Assembly: GCA_902766135.1 (NCBI GenBank)
Contig: CACXCK010000090.1
Span: 1-5,907, forward strand
Origin: an uncultured Erysipelotrichaceae bacterium
GTDB lineage: Bacteria > Bacillota_I > Bacilli_A > RF39 > UBA660
Direction: 5' to 3'
Length of the DNA: 5,907 nt
Part shown: positions 3,591 through 5,907 of the stretch, one piece after another
Position numbering within the stretch: position 1 is the first letter of the stretch
How the letters are laid out: the number at the start of each line of letters is the position of its first letter
The notes under the pieces: generated by a model
Database searches by the model: none
Told to the model about the DNA's origin: nothing
What the model saw: the letters and a program-made list of their open reading frames with translations, nothing else
Position numbers and translations under genes: made by a program

Positions 3591-5907
3591 AATTAGTCAT
3601 ATCAACCTCATAAGGATTACCGGCACTTCCGTCTCCACCACTTTTAAACGTTATGCCTGGGCGGAGTGAAATAGACGGGCGGGCGCCAATCACAATATTC
3701 ACAGGGGCGTTGCCCCAAAAGCCTGACGTGTTCACGTAAGACTCGACAGCCCCGTCGTAGCTGATAGAGCTAGGCCAGGAAGCCCAGTAAGAATCTCTTA
3801 TTCTGTTTGCAGTATAATTACCTATTAAACTATATTCTGCACTCGTTAATAGTCCTATTGGATATGTTAATGATCCATTTCCTTTTGTTATATCACTTAC
3901 GGTAAACGCATCTCTCCTATTTGGACATTTTAAATAATTTTTACTTTGTCCTGCGTTAAAATATAAATAATTACTTAGACTTCCTGTCTCACTCCATCCT
4001 CCTAAATCATCGGTTGTCCTATCATTACAAAATACTGTATCTTCTAAAAAGTTTTCATAAGTTGTACCTAGCATATTTTCTTTATACCAATAATCTATTA
4101 CTCCCTTTATATGACTATTCTTTACGTTGATATTATTATTTCTTAGCATCTTATCTAATGCATCACTTACTGTTTCATTGCCATTTAATTTTATATAATA
4201 TGATATTGTACCACTAAAATAATATACAAAATATAGTTCATCACATGTATTATCTGCCCCATAGAAGCATGTATAATGATGGGTATTTAATAATGCTTTA
4301 TTTGTACTATCACTAATATCCCAGAACTGTACTGTATCAGTTAAAGTATATGGTCTTGTACTATTTTCGTTATATGTAAATGAACTTCCATAATAATAGT
4401 TATTACTTAAACTTATTGCTTGAAGTTCCGTTTGCTTAGGACTTGTAATCTTTCTTAAATCAGTGCATGTTGCCTGGTTCCAATCGCCACAGTAATAATA
4501 GTTATTAAAATTTAAATATCCGTTATACCAATCCATCACAGATATAGTTACTGGACTTGTTAATGTATAGTTTGTTCCATCATATGTATAACTTGTTGCT
4601 AAATTTATATTACCAATAGATGTCACGCCACCGTATAAATACTCTGATATCATATAATTTGCTTTTGTTGTTGTATCTATTACTTTGTAGGCTTTAGCAC
4701 ACCTTAATGTTGTTGCGTTATACGTGTTTGTTCCTCTACATGTATACTTTCCTGGTAAGCTTGTATAATTATCTGCCCAACTTAGTTGGGTAACATTACT
4801 TCCATCTTGATTAGTTATAAAATAATATCCGCCTGAATATGAAATTGTATCTCCATAATAGTAATTACTTGCATTTGCTTGATTAATTGATATTATTGTA
4901 GATCCGTCTGTCGTCATTGTTTTACTAATATATTCATATGCATCATTAAACATATATCCCACATATGCAGGTGATGCTTTACTTGCATAAAAAGCACTTG
5001 TCCCTATTTGGGCATAATTAGTACTTTGGTCTAGTTTTACAGCATAGGCATTCGTTGGTGTATACTCTCCTGTTACAGCATATAAAGTTGAACACGAGCT
5101 ACTTGTACTATTACATGTATATTTGCCTATTATACTAGAGGCGTCATTTAGCCAGTTTAATGTTGTAGTATCAGTCAATGTATATGTACTTCCCTCTTTT
5201 GTATAACTTGTTCCATATAGCTTATTTCCAGACAAAGAAAGTGCTGTACCTGTAAATCCGTTATGATTCCCACTTGTCGTTGTACATTTACCATTTGCAT
5301 CAACGTCGCCGTTATAAATCATCTTAATGCCGCCTGTACCAGTTACTCTTACTATCTTCCAACACTGGTCCGCAAACTTAACATTGTTATTAGTATGTAA
5401 TCCTCTTAAATAATAGCTTGTACCATAATCATCTTCTGCTGAACAGATAATTGGCGTATCACTATCAGTCATAGCTTGGATATCCGGATTTTTTATAGAA
5501 CCATCTTCATTAAACTGGGCGCACTTACTATTTGTTGTATCAGCATTCGCTATAATACTACATACAGCGGCCCCTTCACCATATTCTGCCTCGCACTCTT
5601 CTTGTGAGCTTGGTGCTTCTGGTTTGTATGTCGCTCTTATAGTAATTTTAGAAGAGAATTCTTTCTCTGTTACATTATCTGCTAAAGTTACATTCTCATC
5701 TATCCATAGTCTTAGATGGTATGTTTTAGACTCTGAAGCATTTAAATATGCTTTTTTTAGTTTATATGAAGTTGATGCATTATTTAAAGTTGTTGTAGTA
5801 ACTGTTTTACTAGATAGTAAACTAGGTGTTTCATCATCTAATTCTATCTTTATAAATCTACTATTTAAATTTGTATTATTTAGTACTTCTAAGTTCACTT
5901 CGTAATA
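3589..5907 (-). CDS. Large secreted Cys-paired repeat surface protein, 5'-truncated by the window edge, with a putative hypervariable C-terminal domain
   Basis: The open frame continues past the window end (YYEV precedes the first in-frame GTG at 5898, which has no ribosome binding site), so the N-terminus is missing and at least 772 residues are visible. Numbering from that GTG: 1-92 is a beta-rich domain with LRLWIDE (62-68), recalling camelysin/TasA-type domains that usually follow a signal peptide. Residues 100-210 are Cys-rich with GTSYYLRG and WKIVRV. Residues 223-571 contain four tandem modules with paired cysteines. Residues 598-769 form a C-terminal domain with a Cys pair (C624, C658) and the VR-like tract. 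Such proteins appear (from my memory) in gut Bacillota of unknown function; I cannot name a family. No LPxTG or C-terminal membrane anchor is visible, so any anchor must be N-terminal. Role is inferred as adhesion or binding. Confidence 0.85.
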   Translation of the reverse strand, partial: YYEVNLEVLNNTNLNSRFIKIELDDETPSLLSSKTVTTTTLNNASTSYKLKKAYLNASESKTYHLRLWIDENVTLADNVTEKEFSSKITIRATYKPEAPSSQEECEAEYGEGAAVCSIIANADTTNSKCAQFNEDGSIKNPDIQAMTDSDTPIICSAEDDYGTSYYLRGLHTNNNVKFADQCWKIVRVTGTGGIKMIYNGDVDANGKCTTTSGNHNGFTGTALSLSGNKLYGTSYTKEGSTYTLTDTTTLNWLNDASSIIGKYTCNSTSSSCSTLYAVTGEYTPTNAYAVKLDQSTNYAQIGTSAFYASKASPAYVGYMFNDAYEYISKTMTTDGSTIISINQANASNYYYGDTISYSGGYYFITNQDGSNVTQLSWADNYTSLPGKYTCRGTNTYNATTLRCAKAYKVIDTTTKANYMISEYLYGGVTSIGNINLATSYTYDGTNYTLTSPVTISVMDWYNGYLNFNNYYYCGDWNQATCTDLRKITSPKQTELQAISLSNNYYYGSSFTYNENSTRPYTLTDTVQFWDISDSTNKALLNTHHYTCFYGADNTCDELYFVYYFSGTISYYIKLNGNETVSDALDKMLRNNNINVKNSHIKGVIDYWYKENMLGTTYENFLEDTVFCNDRTTDDLGGWSETGSLSNYLYFNAGQSKNYLKCPNRRDAFTVSDITKGNGSLTYPIGLLTSAEYSLIGNYTANRIRDSYWASWPSSISYDGAVESYVNTSGFWGNAPVNIVIGARPSISLRPGITFKSGGDGSAGNPYEVDMTN
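3655..3790 (-). other. GC-rich, adenine-poor segment of the C-terminal domain: candidate DGR variable region
   Basis: This stretch encodes residues 704-748 of the surface protein (numbered from the first visible GTG). I count about 79 G/C in 136 bases (58%). Coding-strand A is about 21/136 (15%), against 49/110 (45%) in the preceding 3791-3900. Only 3 of 45 codons end in A, while 23 of 42 do just upstream. About 20 codons end in C, many of NNC form that an AAC template codon would give. The protein pattern YWASWPSS, then GFWG, then IGARPSISLRPG, fits a C-type-lectin-like variable domain. The DGR reading is an inference: no reverse transcriptase or template repeat is in the window. Gene conversion or transfer of a foreign segment are alternatives. 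Confidence 0.5.
4186..5232 (-). repeat. Four tandem Cys-paired modules in the surface protein
   Basis: Units (residues 223-289, 343-424, 431-497 and 499-571, numbered from the first visible GTG) share a YGTSYT/YYYGxxxxY opening, a Y-T-L-T-D/S strand, a Trp-containing turn, and a C-terminal pair of cysteines with Leu/Tyr after it. The pairs are C262/C269, C387/C400, C470/C478 and C544/C552, with spacing 7, 13, 8 and 8. A linker of about 53 residues with YVGYMFN separates units 1 and 2. The divergence at protein level is large, so duplication is old. Pairs probably form disulfides outside the cell. Confidence 0.75.

Noticed and set aside
5896..5898. GTG at 5898 as the true start of the surface protein
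   Set aside because: No Shine-Dalgarno sequence precedes it and the reading frame stays open to the window end.
5624..5905. A plus-strand open frame of 93 codons
   Set aside because: It lies antisense inside the large surface-protein gene, has Phe/Val/Ser-rich low-complexity composition mirroring it, and no ribosome binding site was seen.
3589..5907. LPxTG or other C-terminal cell-wall anchor on the surface protein
   Set aside because: The protein ends NPYEVDMTN with no hydrophobic tail or sortase motif.

Overview
The window is AT-rich (VR-like tract excepted) and comes from a low-GC bacterium. Every gene lies on the minus strand. Firmicute-type Shine-Dalgarno sites, extended -10 promoters, U-rich intrinsic terminators, a firmicute-like omega subunit and long Thr/Ser/Tyr/Asn-rich surface repeats point to Bacillota/Mycoplasmatota, perhaps a gut Bacilli lineage. 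The lineage is inferred from style. Trp is coded by TGG and the frames close normally, so the standard bacterial code fits.

Layout, read in the direction of transcription (high to low coordinates): (1) 5907-3589 is the 3' part of a large secreted, cysteine-paired repeat protein whose N-terminus lies outside the window. It ends in a C-terminal domain with a strikingly GC-rich, adenine-poor segment, closed by a strong terminator. (2) A new extended -10 promoter then drives a two-gene operon: a 112-residue pilin-like membrane protein (3514-3176) whose stop codon overlaps the start of a 622-residue two-domain nuclease (3176-1308; RecB/Cas4-like module plus DUF2779 DEDD exonuclease module). (3) rpoZ, RNA polymerase omega (1222-1016), has a terminator that begins inside its coding sequence. 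(4) An M23 peptidase with three cell-wall-binding-like repeats and no signal peptide follows (948-172); it looks like an endolysin or autolysin. (5) A bidirectional hairpin comes next, overlapping the likely promoter of tRNA-Ala(UGC) (98-22).

The best candidate for something unusual is the end of the large surface protein. Positions 3655-3790 are about 58% GC, and coding-strand adenine falls to about 15%, against about 45% just upstream in the same gene. Only 3 of 45 codons end in A, against 23 of 42 upstream. A low-adenine C-terminal segment of this sort is what a diversity-generating retroelement variable region would look like. No reverse transcriptase or template repeat is in the window, so any retroelement would have to act from outside it. 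The second candidate is the tight coupling of a pilin-like protein to a two-nuclease fusion, which might link a surface filament or DNA-uptake machine to DNA processing. Both ideas are inferences. The rest looks like ordinary chromosome.
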